From Aquila chrysaetos chrysaetos (lineage: Eukaryota; Chordata; Aves; Accipitriformes; Accipitridae), in NCBI RefSeq assembly GCF_900496995.4, contig NC_044012.1, forward strand, positions 3,162,001-3,226,000: a stretch of DNA of 64,000 nt, in the 5' to 3' direction. How positions within the stretch are numbered: position 1 is the first letter of the stretch; every line of letters starts with the position of its first letter. Positions 21,129 to 33,969 of the stretch are shown here, one piece after another. The notes under the pieces were generated by a model, which was given only the letters and a program-made list of their open reading frames with translations, was not told the origin of the DNA and did no database searches. The translations under genes and the position numbers were made by a program.

Positions 21129-21182
21129 AATATATATACACACACATATGTGGGCATATATATTATGTGTGTCTATGTGTAT
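21129..21182 (+). repeat. Imperfect TA/CA/TG simple-sequence tract
   Basis: Short runs of TA, then CA, then TG dinucleotides alternate purine and pyrimidine over about 54 bp. The tract is imperfect, so it is probably an old microsatellite. Confidence 0.75.
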
Positions 21183-22184
21183 AACGAAGAGGTGTGGTTA
21201 TGTTTCATTTCTCCAGGATTTGGCAAAACGGACCAGAATTGAGAACGAGACTCCAAGAATGCATATTTGCAAATGAGCTTTTATTTTGCCTTAGGGAGCA
21301 GAGGTTTGCTGGGGCTCAGCGAAGACGAGTGAGCCGAGGCCGAAGAGCTGCGGGCTCGTGCAGCGCCGTGCACGGGGTCCCGGCTGGCCGGAGCGACCTC
21401 CTGCCTTCTTCCCAGGCTTCACCTCGTGGGGCAGCCCCCCCGTGTTATTTTACATGTGGTGGTGGTCCCACCGGCTCAGCATCACCATCCCATCCCACCC
21501 CGGTAATCATATCATCAGAGCAAATAAATGAAAGCAGAGCCCATGGCATAGGTGTAATCAGACTGGCTCAGCAGAGCTCTGCTTGAGGGTGAAGAGCAAC
21601 CCTTGATGATTAAAATTAGTGGGGGCGTAACCAAAACATGTATAGTCCCGTCTCTGGCTTTTCTACCCACCCAGAAGACAGATTATTTATTTGAATAGGA
21701 ACTCTTGCAACTGGAGATTTCTTGTAACTGATATTTAGGATTTTTTTGGGGGGAGAGTTAAATACACAGAAGAAATGGTTGGAAACGGGCCGTGCACGCT
21801 CTGGGGGAAATGAGTCACGCTTGGAGGCAAAAGCCCCTTCCCTGGGGTCTGCAAATGCCCCCCGCATCTCTCGGAGATCCTTGTTACATCCTCCCTTGGT
21901 TTGAAAACTAAGTAAGTGTCATGATTGGAGTGGACTGTAGTTTAGTGACTTTGTCAGAGGAAATTATTTTGCTCAAACCAAGATAAATTTAGATTTTTAT
22001 TCTCAGCCATTTTTCTTTGCAGGGAGGTTTTTTTTCCTTTTTCTGAGCATATCTTTGTGTTTTCATTTGGAAACGGAGAAAAAAATCCCCCTGGTACTCT
22101 TGGCAAACAATTTTCCTCTTGCTGCCCCCCACCCTGAGCCCGACCGCCTTGCAGAAATCCTGCTCATGACTTGTCAAAGTCTAA

Positions 22185-22200
22185 ATTAAATTAATTTAAT
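22185..22200. repeat. 16-bp perfect palindrome
   Basis: ATTAAATTAATTTAAT is its own reverse complement and contains overlapping homeodomain-type core sites. No wider inverted repeat surrounds it. Confidence 0.8.
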
Positions 22201-22673
22201 GGATTTTAAAAATGCTGGAAATGGTGAGAATCTGCTCCTCTGCCTGCCTTTTGTGGAAGTCCACGGTGCTTCTCCTGCTAAGCCTGTTGCTTTAACTGCA
22301 TCTGGATTTATATCGGTGTCATTGAGAGCATAACGCGGCTCTGAACCTCTTTGAACTCTGTTGTCTAAAGGACAAAGAAAGTGTGTAAACCCAGCTATTA
22401 AAAAGCCTCTCTTCTAGTGCTGGTCAATTTAAAATACATCTGGAACAATAAAAGCAGTGACAGTGCCAGCGCCGCGCTCGCTGAGCCGTCACCCCACCGT
22501 CCTGCCGGCGGCAGAGCTCGCCGCTGCCTCTGCCCTGCTCTCCTTGCTTTCAAGTTGTCTTCTTTATAATGAGAGAAAAGCGACGCGTCTGCCAGTCTGC
22601 TCTGAAATGCAAGGTTCCCAGAAGGTGAATTTGTGAATGGTTGGCTGGTCATTATGTGCCTCGGGGCCATCAT

Positions 22674-25600
22674 TTTATTTTATTTTTTTTTTTTTCCACA
22701 CCAGTTGAGGGAGGAAGTTTGCAGGATGTTATCAGCATCCTGTTGCTGTGACCTGCTGAGCAATAGCATGTAAATATGTCTCCCCTTCACCACACCCCAG
22801 TGTCAACCTTTTGGCTTCTGTCTGCTGGCCATGTTCTGCGAGATTAATGTGTTTTTCAACTGAGGACAGGACCATATAGCTAAAAGGGATGCTTGTTTTA
22901 TTTTTCCTTGGGTGTCTTTTACCAATTTCCCAATATTCAGTGCTATAAAGCATTTCTGGCAGTGTTTCTGGGGTGGGTTAATGAGACCGCTTCTGGCACG
23001 GTGCAGGCGTCTCACCGTGGGACATCCAGCAAATGTGGTCAAGGTGTCTCGTGTCTGCACTTTGCAAGGAAGGTGGGGAGACACTTTGGCTTTCTGGTTA
23101 GATAGTCACTGATTGGAGATCGCCACCAAAAAAAAAACCCCAACACCCCCCCAACAAAACGATAAAAGAGAATAAAATCAGGAATTATTCTCTTTTCCTT
23201 GAGTGAGGACAAATGTTTGCTTTTTAACTATTTGAGGAGTTTCCTCCAGAGCAGTCAGTAACGCACAGCTTGGACAGTCCATGTGCCGTGTTTTCACCAG
23301 CAGTCATGATACTGGCCATTATCCACCTAATTCTGTGTTCCCTGTCACTGGAGCTAGCCAGGCAGAGCAGCTTTCCATTGGAAATAGCTTTGCCGCAATC
23401 AAATCCTTTGCAGGAAATGCCTTCGTTTCACTGAAAAATGTTGAGAGAAGAATATGAGAGAGACCCTTTTGAGCCTTCTCATTTTATATTGATGTTCATG
23501 TAATTCTATAATCACACGGTACCTCTAATATTAGCATAATATTTCAATCGCCCTGGAACAAAACATTCCAATGGTTCCAAATATATATATTTAGGCATTC
23601 TTGTTCCAAGGGAAAAAAGAGAAGAAAGTGAAGTGCCAACTGTTCAGACTGCCTCAGGGTGAAAACAAAACGCAGAAACTCCTCTCAGAAGATGATTTTT
23701 GCTCTTTCTGCATCCCATACCCCAACCCACCCCTCGACATTGCTGGCCTTGGAGCATCATCATCATCAAAGGGCTGGAGGCACAAGCTTGGGTCTCCTCC
23801 AGGAACATCCCTTGGGGATGTGCAGCACCCAGGTGCAGACAGCCTGGGCTTGGGAAGATGAGAGAAATTAATTGCCCTGGTGCAGCACTGGTGTCCGGGC
23901 TTCCACCCTTCCACCCTCCCTCACCGCTTCCAGATCTGGTAACCAATTTGATTGTGGTTTTATGGAAGGATGGAGATTTTGGACACCAGAGGTTCTTGTG
24001 CATTTTTAAAAGTGGGTGAGTGGGTAGAGAAGAGCATCACCTTTATGTCCTGCACAGGGAGCCAGGCTAAGCGCAACCCCCACAAGATACCAGAGACCCT
24101 GCAGGGAAAGGAGGAGTGTGAACAGCCCAGTATGGAAAAGGCTTTGTCCAAAATATGGATCATGCTAGCCACCGGAGAAGCCAACCCTGAAACTGAAAGC
24201 CACGGGGAGCCATGTTTTGTCGGCTTCCCGGCTCACAGAGCTACTTATGCTTTTGCTGTGTGGTTTCTGAACCACTGGGATGCACCATCTCAAGTGGGCT
24301 GAGACAGTTGAAGGCTAGGACAGTATTAGGGGCAGGTATCACGATTGTCCTATTTCCTGCTTTGTTGGAGACAATATTGGTCTACATGGTCTCATCCAGT
24401 CCAGCTTCTGCCCTGTTTTTGAGGGTTTCTACTTGCTAGAGCCTGCTGCCCCATAAAAGTCAGGTGGCCCTGGCAGAGAGGCTGAGCTTCAAGCAATTGG
24501 GTGGATACCACCACTGAAAATTTGGACGCTCAGTAGTGCCTTGTCTCATGATGCTCCTGGGGCTCCTTCCCGCGGCTTCTCCATGTCCGTGGGTCCTGCC
24601 CAGTCTTCCCTGCGTCCTTTCCCCGATCTCAGGCTCCTGGCTCTGTTCCTCTCCCCCAGCAGCTGTCCGCTTGTTGAGAAATTACTCCCCAAGGCTGCTC
24701 GGGAATACAAACAAGCATGCAACAGAAACGATAAATTACGCCGACTGTCGCGGGTCCTGCCAGGAGATGCAATAGCCGAGGCTGGTTCAAACAGTATTAA
24801 TTCAACATGCTGACAGAGAAGCTGCTGGAGTTATTGTTATCATGGTGCCTTGATGGGGCTGTCACCTCCGCACGAGCTGTCGGGGTGACACAGTGCTTTT
24901 AAGGATACTTCCTCGGGAGGGATTCGCTGTTGTCCCTCCTCATCTGTAGGTTTGCTTTGCAAATGCAAAATTGCTGGGGACGTGGGTTAGGCTTGCGAAG
25001 CAGCCCTGAAAATCAGGTCCTGCTATCCTGGCTCCCAGCTAATGGGATCCCCATGGGACTAGCCGAGACCTCCAAGGAGTAATGGTCATCAAGAAAAGCG
25101 TATCATTCAGCCTCCTCTGTGCTGGCTTGGGATTTAGGCTTTTTACCCTCTATATGTGCTCAGCGTGATCTCGTGGGACAAAGCTGAGGTCTGGGTGGTG
25201 GGTGCATGGAGGGCTGGATGCTCTGACATGGTTGAGGCCAAAGAGAACAACTGGAGCCGTTCTTGGCCCCTGGAGAAGCCAGCATCAGCTTTTATCATGC
25301 CAAGGATGCTCGGTGACATGCCAGCTGGATGCCCCAAGGTTGTGAGATTGTTTGTCCAGGGCCCTTCCTATTCCCAGCAGAACAAGCTGGTGTTTGTTGT
25401 AGGGCGAAAAGCAGCCTCCAGCAGGAATAATTCTGATTTAAGGTCCGGTGCGAGCTGGTCCTCTCTTAGGGCTCTTCAGGGAAAGGACACTTCTAACCCC
25501 GTTTCTATCCAGTGGCCTATTTTTCATCAGCTCGATGGCAAAGATGCCTTAGTGAGTCCTCGCTGCCAGCGAGTGGGTCGGTCACGGCTACGCAGCCTTT

Positions 25601-27656
25601 CACGGGAGCTGCCAAGTAACGTCAACTGTCCCTTTGCACCCTGTGCCTGGGGGATAGTAAATCTGTAGGCAAATGTTAGACCTTCCTGAAAAGCCTGACG
25701 TTGCAGGGAGAAAATAAAAACCTGGAGGGTTTTATTATCTTTCTCCTTATTGTCTTTTTTATTGCCTTTTGGAGTCACCCTGGAGAGCAATCTCCATCCT
25801 ACACCGTGGCCCTGCCAGACTTCCTCTGCTGTCGCTGTGACCTAAGAAATACAGGCCAATGCCTTCCTCTGCTCAGAGCATTAATGAACCCGGCCCCTCG
25901 TTAGAGCCCTAAACTCAATGGAGCCCTTTTTCTGCATGGTCCAGGGCTACAGCAGGTCTCCCGGGGCTTTTGCCCCCAAACCATCATCCCTTCTCCTTGC
26001 AAATAGGGGCAAGAAGCTGCATTTACATTTGGGAGGTGGAGATGTTGCAGGTTCCTTGTCTGCATGGCTGGTGCCGCGGTGGGAAGTCTCTGAAAGCCCC
26101 TGATAATTCAGGGCTGGCTCCGAGGGCGGTCTGTGCGGGGGAGAGGCTCAGAATCTGGCAGGAACCCGGAGAGATGCTTCTTGCAGGGAAACTATGCGCT
26201 CTGCTAATTCATTACGCACTTATCTCCTGCTCCTGCTCTTAAGGAAGACAGAGCTGAAGCGGAGGAGGTACGGGGCAGACCAGACGGCCAGTTACAACAG
26301 GCATATATCCTTTAAAGAGAAGGTATAAGTGAGACACCGTTGCTGAGGTCAGCGTGAGATTATAGGGACTCCTTTTTGCCCTTATCTCTCCAAAGTATGC
26401 AGCCCTGCCTCTGCTTTCCTGGGAAATCAGGAGTCAAATAAAAAATGTGTATCGAAATACTGGGGTGAATGCGCTGATACTAAAGTTCTCTTGCAGCAAC
26501 GTGCCCGGCTGCATCCTCAGCTGGAGACTGGTCTCACTCCTCAACGCCAAGCCCTGGGGGTACTCGATGCCTTATTCCAACGTCGCTGTAGTCAGTGGGC
26601 TTTGAATCCAGCAAGAAGTCATGCTCCATCATGTGGTTAGGGAAGTGCTGAACACCAGATGCGATGCTGATAATTTCTAGGCTACATCCATAACGTAATT
26701 TCGCGGTGTTGACCGAGGTTTCGCTTGCATGTATTGTTTGGATTTTCCCCATGGCAACCAAAGAAATCTTCTAATGAAAAAAAAGTCATTGCAATTGCGT
26801 CCCAATCCTTGCTCCCCTATTCTTGCTCTCCCTTCCAAGAAAACAGAGGATTTTTCAGTCTAAAAGGAAAGAAGGGTAACCTGCAATCAACAGGTCATTG
26901 CCTGGCGAAGGCTTGCAAACCTGGAGGAAACGTGTACCCAAGCAGCCCATATTTCAGCGACTGGGCTCTCTGGGGGTAGCCAACTTAGGAGGTGTGTTTG
27001 CAGGGTCTGACCTTTCTCTCCCAACAGTGACTAAGGTCTAGCTTCCTTTCCTGTGTATCTTCTCCCTTTGGCAACAGCTCTGAAATAAATTCATTAATAA
27101 CACACTTACGCACCTGCTGCTGTGGGTGGAGTTGTCCAAAAATGAGCTCTGTTTTGCCAGGACATTTTTCTGAGAAACTTTTTCTGGCCAAAAAATGATT
27201 GTCTGGATTTTCTTTCTCTATTTGCTTCAAAGCATGAGGTGTCGGGTTAGCTTCCTCAAAACCTTGAAAAATTCTGCTTAAAATGGGAATACTCTCCCAA
27301 AGCATTCAGTCAACCTGCTTCTTATCCATCCCTGTGGATGTTGGGTTTGGTAGGCTGCTTTCATGCAGGTTGCAGACACCGAGGAACTATTTTCCTTGGA
27401 TGCAACTTTCTGCTGGAAAACAGCAGTCCTCTCATACCGGAGCCACAAATGCTGCATTTCCAGCATGGTCAGACCTTTGTGCTCATCAGCTCCTGGCTCA
27501 TCACACTGCTCCGTGCTGCAGCTGGGCTGCTCCACGCTCCTCTTACGTCCGACAACATTCCCATCGTACTTCCAAGGTCACCATTTTTTGGCTGACTCAG
27601 TCAGGACCAACCTGGGGATTTCCAGAAGCAAAAGCTACAACATGAATATTTCTTTT
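22674..27656. other. Unique noncoding stretch
   Basis: No gene, RNA or repeat family is recognised. A T-rich tract starts the interval (about 22674-22696). Small AT-rich parts occur at about 23460-23600. Plus- and minus-strand frames of 100-170 codons overlap and have no motifs. Confidence 0.55.
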
Positions 27657-27700
27657 TGCTTTGTTTTTTTTATTTCTTTTTTCTTTTTTTTTTTTTCCCC
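27657..27700 (+). repeat. T-rich low-complexity tract
   Basis: About 44 bp of nearly pure T, interrupted by A, C and G and ending in CCCC. One overlapping 181-codon open frame runs straight through it, which argues that frame is not real. Confidence 0.9.
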
Positions 27701-30700
27701 TTGTGTGTGTCTGAACCCTCGGAAAACTGGCGGGCCTGATTCTGCACAGCCTGGAAGCATTCAGCTGAGATATTCCAGCTTCCTTCTGATCCTTCTGGGA
27801 AAGGTTAGAGAAGGTCCAGGTTCCTCATGGATATATATGGTGTCTTCTTGCACTTTGGGTAAGGGAAATGGGGGAGACTCAATAGATGTGAAGGTCAATG
27901 GAGCTTAAAAAACCCAACAACATATTTTTTGATATTTTCAGCTGACTCTTGAAGTTGGGGCTTCAAGGGAAATGGCAAGTGAAATATCTACCGAAATATC
28001 TACATGCTGTGAGCAGACCCCAGTCGGAGATCAGCAGGGCAGGACGCTGGCGTAAATACGAAGGGATTCCCTGTTAAACCTGATCTACACTGACCTTGGC
28101 TCTTGCTCTCGGCAAGCTTCTGAGACAAGGTCTCATGAGCGTATCGTGCTGTCAGGAGTGGTTATGGTCATATCCCAGCTTCATTTGCCTTTGCGCATCT
28201 CCCTCCAAAACCTAGAGAAGTTCTTTGAGTTTGGAAAAAAATTTAAAACATTCAGATTTCCTCCCCAAACTTGAACCTGAGCATTGCAATACCCGCCTTG
28301 CAATTTCCAAAGTGCAATATCACTCTCTGGCTGCAAAGAGCCTTTTCTATCACCCAGATGCCCTCCAAAGGGTCTGAAGCAGAGTCAGCACTTGGAAAAC
28401 TCTCCAGGAGGGGGGTTATTCCCTGGGCTATTCCCTGGACCGACCGATGCCCCTTCGTTACTGGAGGGAGCTGACAGAGCATTAAAAGGGGACAGGAAAA
28501 AAACATTCAGCTGTGGCATTTGCTGGTTGCGTGCAGCCGCAGGCAGGAACTGTTTCCTCTGTTTGCAGGCTTTTAGGGAAAGGAGAGCTCAACGGAGTTG
28601 CTAAATTAGAATGAAGTGAAAAAATATTGCTGTGAACAACAGAATGTTTAGCCTGTTTTTTTTTTTTTAAACAAAAACACAAAACCTTGGAGTGATTTAC
28701 ATGGGAAAGGGGAGCCGGAAACAATTTTAGAGGCTGTTTTCCAAAATTGATGAATAACAGAAGATACAATGGTTAAAGCAAATGGCCCAAATTTCCTGCT
28801 CTTTTAAGGAGCTGAATAGATACTAAAAACAAGGGTACCCTGTTTTTCTCCTTATAGAGCTGGCAGAGAGGGTTTTTTTTCTGGGTTATTTTGGTTTTGG
28901 AGGGGTTGGTGCTGTAGAGGAGGCAGAAGCAAGGCGGGTGCCTGGGGTCCACGCCACGGCGGCCGCTCCGTCGGGCAGGATGCGCGGGAATTCCAGAGGT
29001 GGGGAAGAATGGCGCGGGCCAGGAGAGACGTTTTGAATCATTTCTGGTGAATAATGCTGGAGGCATGAGTCATGAGGAGGGATCTGAAACTTCCTTTTGG
29101 ATTTTTTTTTAATTATTTCTGTGGGTAGCCATTTGATTTTTCCTTTGCCTGAGGCTTGCTTTCCTCCAGAGCCAAGTGCGTTTCCCTTCTAACCCTTGCC
29201 CCTCACCAGCCCCACTGGACGAGGACGCAGGTTTGGCTCCAGCCAAACACAAGTTGAAAACTTTTATTTCTCCTTGCAAAAGTCTTTGATGCTTCCAGAA
29301 AATATTCTTGTTTTGCTTTGAGAAAAAAAACCTTGGACGAGATCCCTGCAAAGCTGTTGTCTTCCTCAGTTTAGCCAAGGTCCAGCAGCTACAGCACTTG
29401 TCTGAGACACCACAAAGGACGTCCACGTGTCTAATCTCTTAAGAGTGATAGAACAACCCTGCAAAGCCTCCAAGCAAGCCTCTTTGCTTTGTCCTCTTGC
29501 AGCCATTCTGCTCCATGTGCACAAAATCATGAAGCAGTGAAGTGATTTTGGATGGTTAAATGGACAAAGTACAACTTTTTTTTTGTAGCTTTGCAAGCAA
29601 GCTTTTTGTGTTTAGCTGGGGTGTAAAAGGCTGAGGTTCAAGGGCATGGTGAAAAGTAGGAGTTACCCGGTGAGCTCCAAACTGTCCAAACTGGTGCATG
29701 GACAACACTGGAAAATCCCCCCTGGTTTTTGGACCTGTCTAAGAGGTTTCCATCAACTCTTGTCATGAATTATTCCTCTGAGTGGATATTTTCTGCTTTC
29801 AAAGCAAAGCATCTTGGACACTGCTGAGCCGGCAACGTCCATCCTCTGTTAGGTGCACCTTCTCATGAGTGTGTCTGCTGGTCTCCTGCACCGTCCAGTG
29901 AAACAGGGCTTCTCCAGGTTACTTTAGGTTTTGAACACGCTCGAGATAATGAATCACTTTCCCTGTTCCCTTCTCCCATCTCTCCAACATCTCCTCCACC
30001 CAAAAATCTGGGAACTCCACCAGACGGTTGCACTCACTTAATCAAATAAAAGTAACCGCAGACAGTGAGTTAAGTTGCTAATTGCACTCAAAACTTATCT
30101 TGCTTTTCACTGCTGGGATGAACGATCACCCCTCCCCAAACACCTCCTCTTCCTCAGGCTTATGAATAAGACAGAACATATATTAAATGCGTAATGCAAA
30201 GCCACAAGTACAAAATCCCTTTCTTGGGTTGTTTCCCATGTTAACCAAAGCCTGGTAAATCATGTCATGTATTTATGGACTCCGCGAGCAAATTGTCATT
30301 CAAAATGCCACTTGTAGCTTTCAAGCCCAAATGAATTACTGCGTATGTGATACACACCTCTTCCTTAACAACACATTCAGATGTCAGGACGCTGAGAAGC
30401 ACTTTCCTCTTGAAGGCTCATTCAGACCTCAGAGGAAAAAGGATTCAAACCACTTTGGTATTTTTAACCGATTCTTTCCCAGTGGTGGGGGTAGGCTTAG
30501 ATATTCTGCTGAGGCATCATCCCTGTAGGTCTTCTGGTCTGTAAGTCAACATGAAATGAAGGAAGGTCTTGGATGCTGAGCCCCTGCAAAGACCCACAGA
30601 AGCGACTTGATTGGATAAAGTCAATGAGAACTTCTGGGAACTGTGTGGTCTCGTCTGTGCTTGCATTCCCTACCCCAAACAGGGATCAAGCCTCGATCAT

Positions 30701-30718
30701 TTCATGGGTTTCCCACAG
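27701..30718. other. Unique noncoding stretch with an isolated CpG cluster
   Basis: No gene is recognised. The notable part is a short CpG-dense patch at about 28945-29015 that includes GCGGCCGC, a NotI site. The rest is AT-rich to average unique sequence. Confidence 0.55.
28945..29015. other. Isolated CpG cluster with NotI site
   Basis: About ten CpG in roughly 70 bp (CCACGGCGGCCGCTCC and flanking sequence) stand out against CpG-poor surroundings. It is too short for a formal CpG island. It may be an unmethylated regulatory remnant or a chance GC-rich spot. Confidence 0.35.
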
Positions 30719-30763
30719 GACATCCATGTGGCCATCAGCAGCAGTGATGATGCTGAGATGAAG
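30719..30763 (+). other. Exon candidate (45 nt), plus strand
   Basis: GTTTCCCACAG before and ATGAAG|GTGAGG after bound an in-frame 45-nt segment reading DIHVAISSSDDAEMK. Its phase (0-0) fits the later candidate at 31583. I recognise no family. Confidence 0.17.
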
Positions 30764-31582
30764 GTGAGGCGAGGTGTGATGGGTGGCTTCAGGGATGGAG
30801 GATGAGCCCTGAGGTGGAAATTAATCCTCCCTGGAAATGCAGCCTGGATGAGTGTGGAGAATTGCAGCGAAGGTGTGAAGAAAGTCCGTGATGAGGCAGT
30901 CACTGCATTTTTGTGGTCTCTTAATGACGTACTCGGTCTCGATGCTTACAGCCAAGCTCCATGAGATCTTGCAATTCACATTAATACACACTGGCACTAC
31001 TCACTGCTGCACGTGGGCAGTGTCCTGGCCATGAAGATGCTTTTTGTGTTTGGAGAGGCTGATGTGACCTGCATTGACAGCTAGTTCTTGAAGAGGTCTT
31101 TACTTCTGAAACAAAATTGACTGTCCCAAGAAAACATGGCCTGTATTTTACCCTGGGCTGCTCAGGGTGCAAGATTTGCTCTGCTTAGTAGAAACCCGGT
31201 GTCTGGGATTTACACAGGAGTACAATGGCAGAAGCCTACCACGACGTATAGGCTGGGCTTCGGTATCATGACCGCAGGCACCTGATTTACCATGAGCTAT
31301 TTTAGGATGGGAACTCAAGCCTGACAGATGCAAAAAGCCGCTTCAGATCTGGGTTTATGAGGAACAGTGATGTCTGGGAGGAGAGTGAGGGTGAGTGCTT
31401 TGCATTGTAGAAGCCCCCAGGGAGGATGTCTATGACATGAGGCTGATGCTGCGCTCAGCAGCGGTACACGCTGTTCTGAACCATGCGGTACTAATAACTA
31501 ATTATATACGTCTACTTAATGTCATTTGCAGAGCCCAGCGTGGGCGTGGGGCTGCACACCCAGAGATCCCTTTGTTCCACAG
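30764..31582. other. Noncoding stretch between exon candidates
   Basis: It would be an 819-bp intron if the flanking candidates are real. It contains another plausible acceptor near 30951 and a good donor (GAGG|GTGAGTGC) at about 31391, but a segment ending there is closed by stops in the needed frame. Confidence 0.35.
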
Positions 31583-31774
31583 GCTGCCGAGCAGATGGAG
31601 ACCAGTTCTGGCCCCAAGCTCAGGATGCCCAGGAGTTTCATGCGTATCCAAGGACAAAGGCTGGCAAGCGATGAAAGGACTCCTGCACCCGTTTACTACA
31701 CCGGCGTCTGCATGCGTTACGTCGGCGAGGATGGAGGCTGCTGTCATCGGATGAGATGGGCACGATGCTGTTGA
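31583..31774 (+). other. Terminal exon candidate, plus strand
   Basis: It follows CCCTTTGTTCCACAG, a good acceptor, and stays open in phase 0 from 31583 to a TGA at 31772-31774, giving 63 codons. The segment is rich in Arg, Met and Cys and begins AAEQMETSSGPKLRMP. No polyadenylation signal is obvious close downstream and no family is recognised. Confidence 0.15.
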
Positions 31775-33047
31775 CATGGTGGGGTTACTCTTCCAGCGCC
31801 AGGTGGGATGCTGGTCTTGGGAGAGAGGTACATTTACCTGGGAAGAGGGATACAGCTCGGTGGGTTTTGAACGTTCATGGGATCTTGCATGACGCTGTGC
31901 ACGATGCATAATATTTTGGTTGCCTACACAGAGTTCCTACCATGGGTGGCTGGTAATCAGACAACCAGGGTCAGCGTGAGAATCTGCTGGGAAGGGGGAG
32001 GGAAAGTGAGGAGCCGAAGGCAGCTTGCTGAGGAAGCCCCACCGTAAGCATTTTCCTGCCCTGGGATGACCAACGTACATCCTGAGAAAAGGGTACTTGC
32101 ATTGTGCGGCCTGCTGCTCTGCCCATCCTGCCAGGAACAATGAGACGGCTCTTAAAAAAAAAAAAAAAAAAAAAAAAGGCATTTTCAGGGTTGCGGGAGA
32201 GAAAAAGCAGGGGGCATTGGGGAGGATGGGCGAGCAAGGGGGGAGATGACGCAGAAGGAGCAGCGATGTGCTTTGGCTGTGTAAGTAGCTGGAGACGCAG
32301 CCCATGCTCTGAACGTCCCAGCTTTGTCAACAGGCTTGGTGCAGGCAGCAGCTGCCGAAGGGAAGGTGGGAAGACACGAAATCAAGGCCATGGGTTGAAA
32401 CTAGCCTCCAAACCACCTCCCTGGGGTTGTTTAAAGCTTTTCCTCCAGGCCCGTAGGATGCTGCTTTGAAGCATGGGGGTGCGGGTTGGGGATGCTGATG
32501 GCATCTCCTCCTTGTTGCCTGCTGGGGTCCCAGAGCTCGTGGCACGTGGGAGCCAGGTAAAGAGGGGGTGCCAGCAAGGTGATACCAACCCCAATGTTGA
32601 AGACAGAGGTGGCGGCTGTGTCAAGCATCTCCTCCTAGCTGAACCCTCACTCTCACCTGTCCTTTCTGCTCTTAAAAGTGCCTTTTCTTCCCATCACCTC
32701 AGCTGGATTCAAATGCTTTTGGGCTGTTTCTCTGACAACAGCTGAATTTTCCATCAGTGGAAGCTCTTTGAAGCAGAAAGCATCTTTGCGGTCTTTTGGG
32801 AGCAGAGGAGGTTCCTGTGAGGTTCACAGGCTGTGCAGGTGAGGTCTGAGGCTGCTCATGGGCTCTCTGGGAGTCTGCAAGGGAATTTTTCCACCAAAGC
32901 GGTTTGGATTGCAAGCTTCCCAGCAGCCGGGTCTGCATTTACTCCAGTTACAAAAACCACATCTGACTCTGCACGCTAGAGAGGTACAATCCAGGGGAAG
33001 ACAGATGCAAATGCAAAAGGTTTTGATTTTTCCCCAAACCCAAGCGG
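31775..33047. other. Unique noncoding stretch
   Basis: No gene is recognised. It includes an A24 tract (32154-32177). Overlapping frames on both strands around 31940-32630 include translated homopolymer and are spurious. Confidence 0.55.
32154..32177 (+). repeat. Poly-A tract, A24
   Basis: Twenty-four uninterrupted A. No retroposon body or target-site duplication was recognised. Confidence 0.95.
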
Positions 33048-33116
33048 GGACAGCCTCTTACATGTCAAATGGACAGCCTCTTACATGTCAAATGGACAGC
33101 CTCTTATGTGTCAAAT
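33048..33116 (+). repeat. Triple 23-bp tandem repeat
   Basis: Three complete 23-bp copies lie at 33048-33070, 33071-33093 and 33094-33116. Copies 1 and 2 are identical; copy 3 has ATGTGT where the others have ACATGT. The unit begins GGACAGCCTCTTACATGTC. Near-identity implies recent expansion. Confidence 0.97.
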
Positions 33117-33969
33117 AGCCTCAACATGTACAAATGAATCCTATGACAAATTTTTTCTGTCCTAGCTCAGCCTCGCCATACGAAAGATGCCCGTGTCAGG
33201 ATGGGGTCAGAGATGCTGGCAGGAAAGAAGCTGCATCGCCTTTGCCAAGGAACACCCTGCCCTCTGCATCCCACCGGCCGTGGCCTCGGCAGAGGGAGCT
33301 CATCCCTGGCGCTTCGGTGATCCCTAAATCACATCAGGGCTGACAGGGAGGATTTGAAAGGATATCGTCAAATTTTGCTGTCGTTGTCAATTAGTCTTTA
33401 TAGCTGGTGCTGGCATTCCCGGCTTCTGGCAATTCCCCGGCGAAGACTTAATGTCTTCCTTGGCTGATTATGGTAGGGATTGATTAATCTGGGTTGGGGG
33501 TCTGGCTGTGCGATTTCTGCCTTGGTGACAGAAATGGTCATTTTGTGCTCTCTGTGTGCTACTTTCAGCCTGCTGTCTGGAAATCCTCCATGTACCTGCA
33601 AGCTGTTGGAGAGGAGTTTTAATTTTGGGCTTGCTTTTTCTCTTAAAAATCAGAGCTGCTGCAGGCAGGAAAAGGCATTAAAGATTAATTTTCACAGGCA
33701 CACATGAAATTCAAAGCAGCTGGTATTTGAAGTGCCTCCCTGTGCGAGACGTTTGTGCTGTATCTTCCATTAACTGTTGCGTGAAGCAGCGCGTGTATAA
33801 TACTTCTCAGCCGGTGGCGATGAAACGCTCAGCACCGTCTTGCTTTGGGCCGGCAGCACCATCCGTGGGCATGGCCGAGGATGCGGGGGATCGAGGCGAT
33901 GGGCAGCCATGCCCCTTGGTTTGCAATGCAGTGCTAAAGCAGCGAGGCGGCGTTTTTTTCCATAGCGGA
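33117..33969. other. Unique noncoding stretch
   Basis: No gene or repeat is recognised between the triple repeat and the old retroposon relic. Confidence 0.5.

Larger units (their letters stand above)
20271..22673. other. Unique noncoding stretch with CpG pocket and AT microsatellite-like tract
   Basis: No gene is recognised. A CpG-richer pocket lies at about 21310-21480. A short TA/CA/TG simple tract lies at 21129-21182. A 16-bp perfect AT palindrome is at 22185-22200. Open frames here are short and overlapping. Confidence 0.5.

Noticed and set aside
27363..27908. 181-codon plus-strand frame
   Set aside because: It runs through a poly-T tract that would encode a run of Phe, and has no domain.
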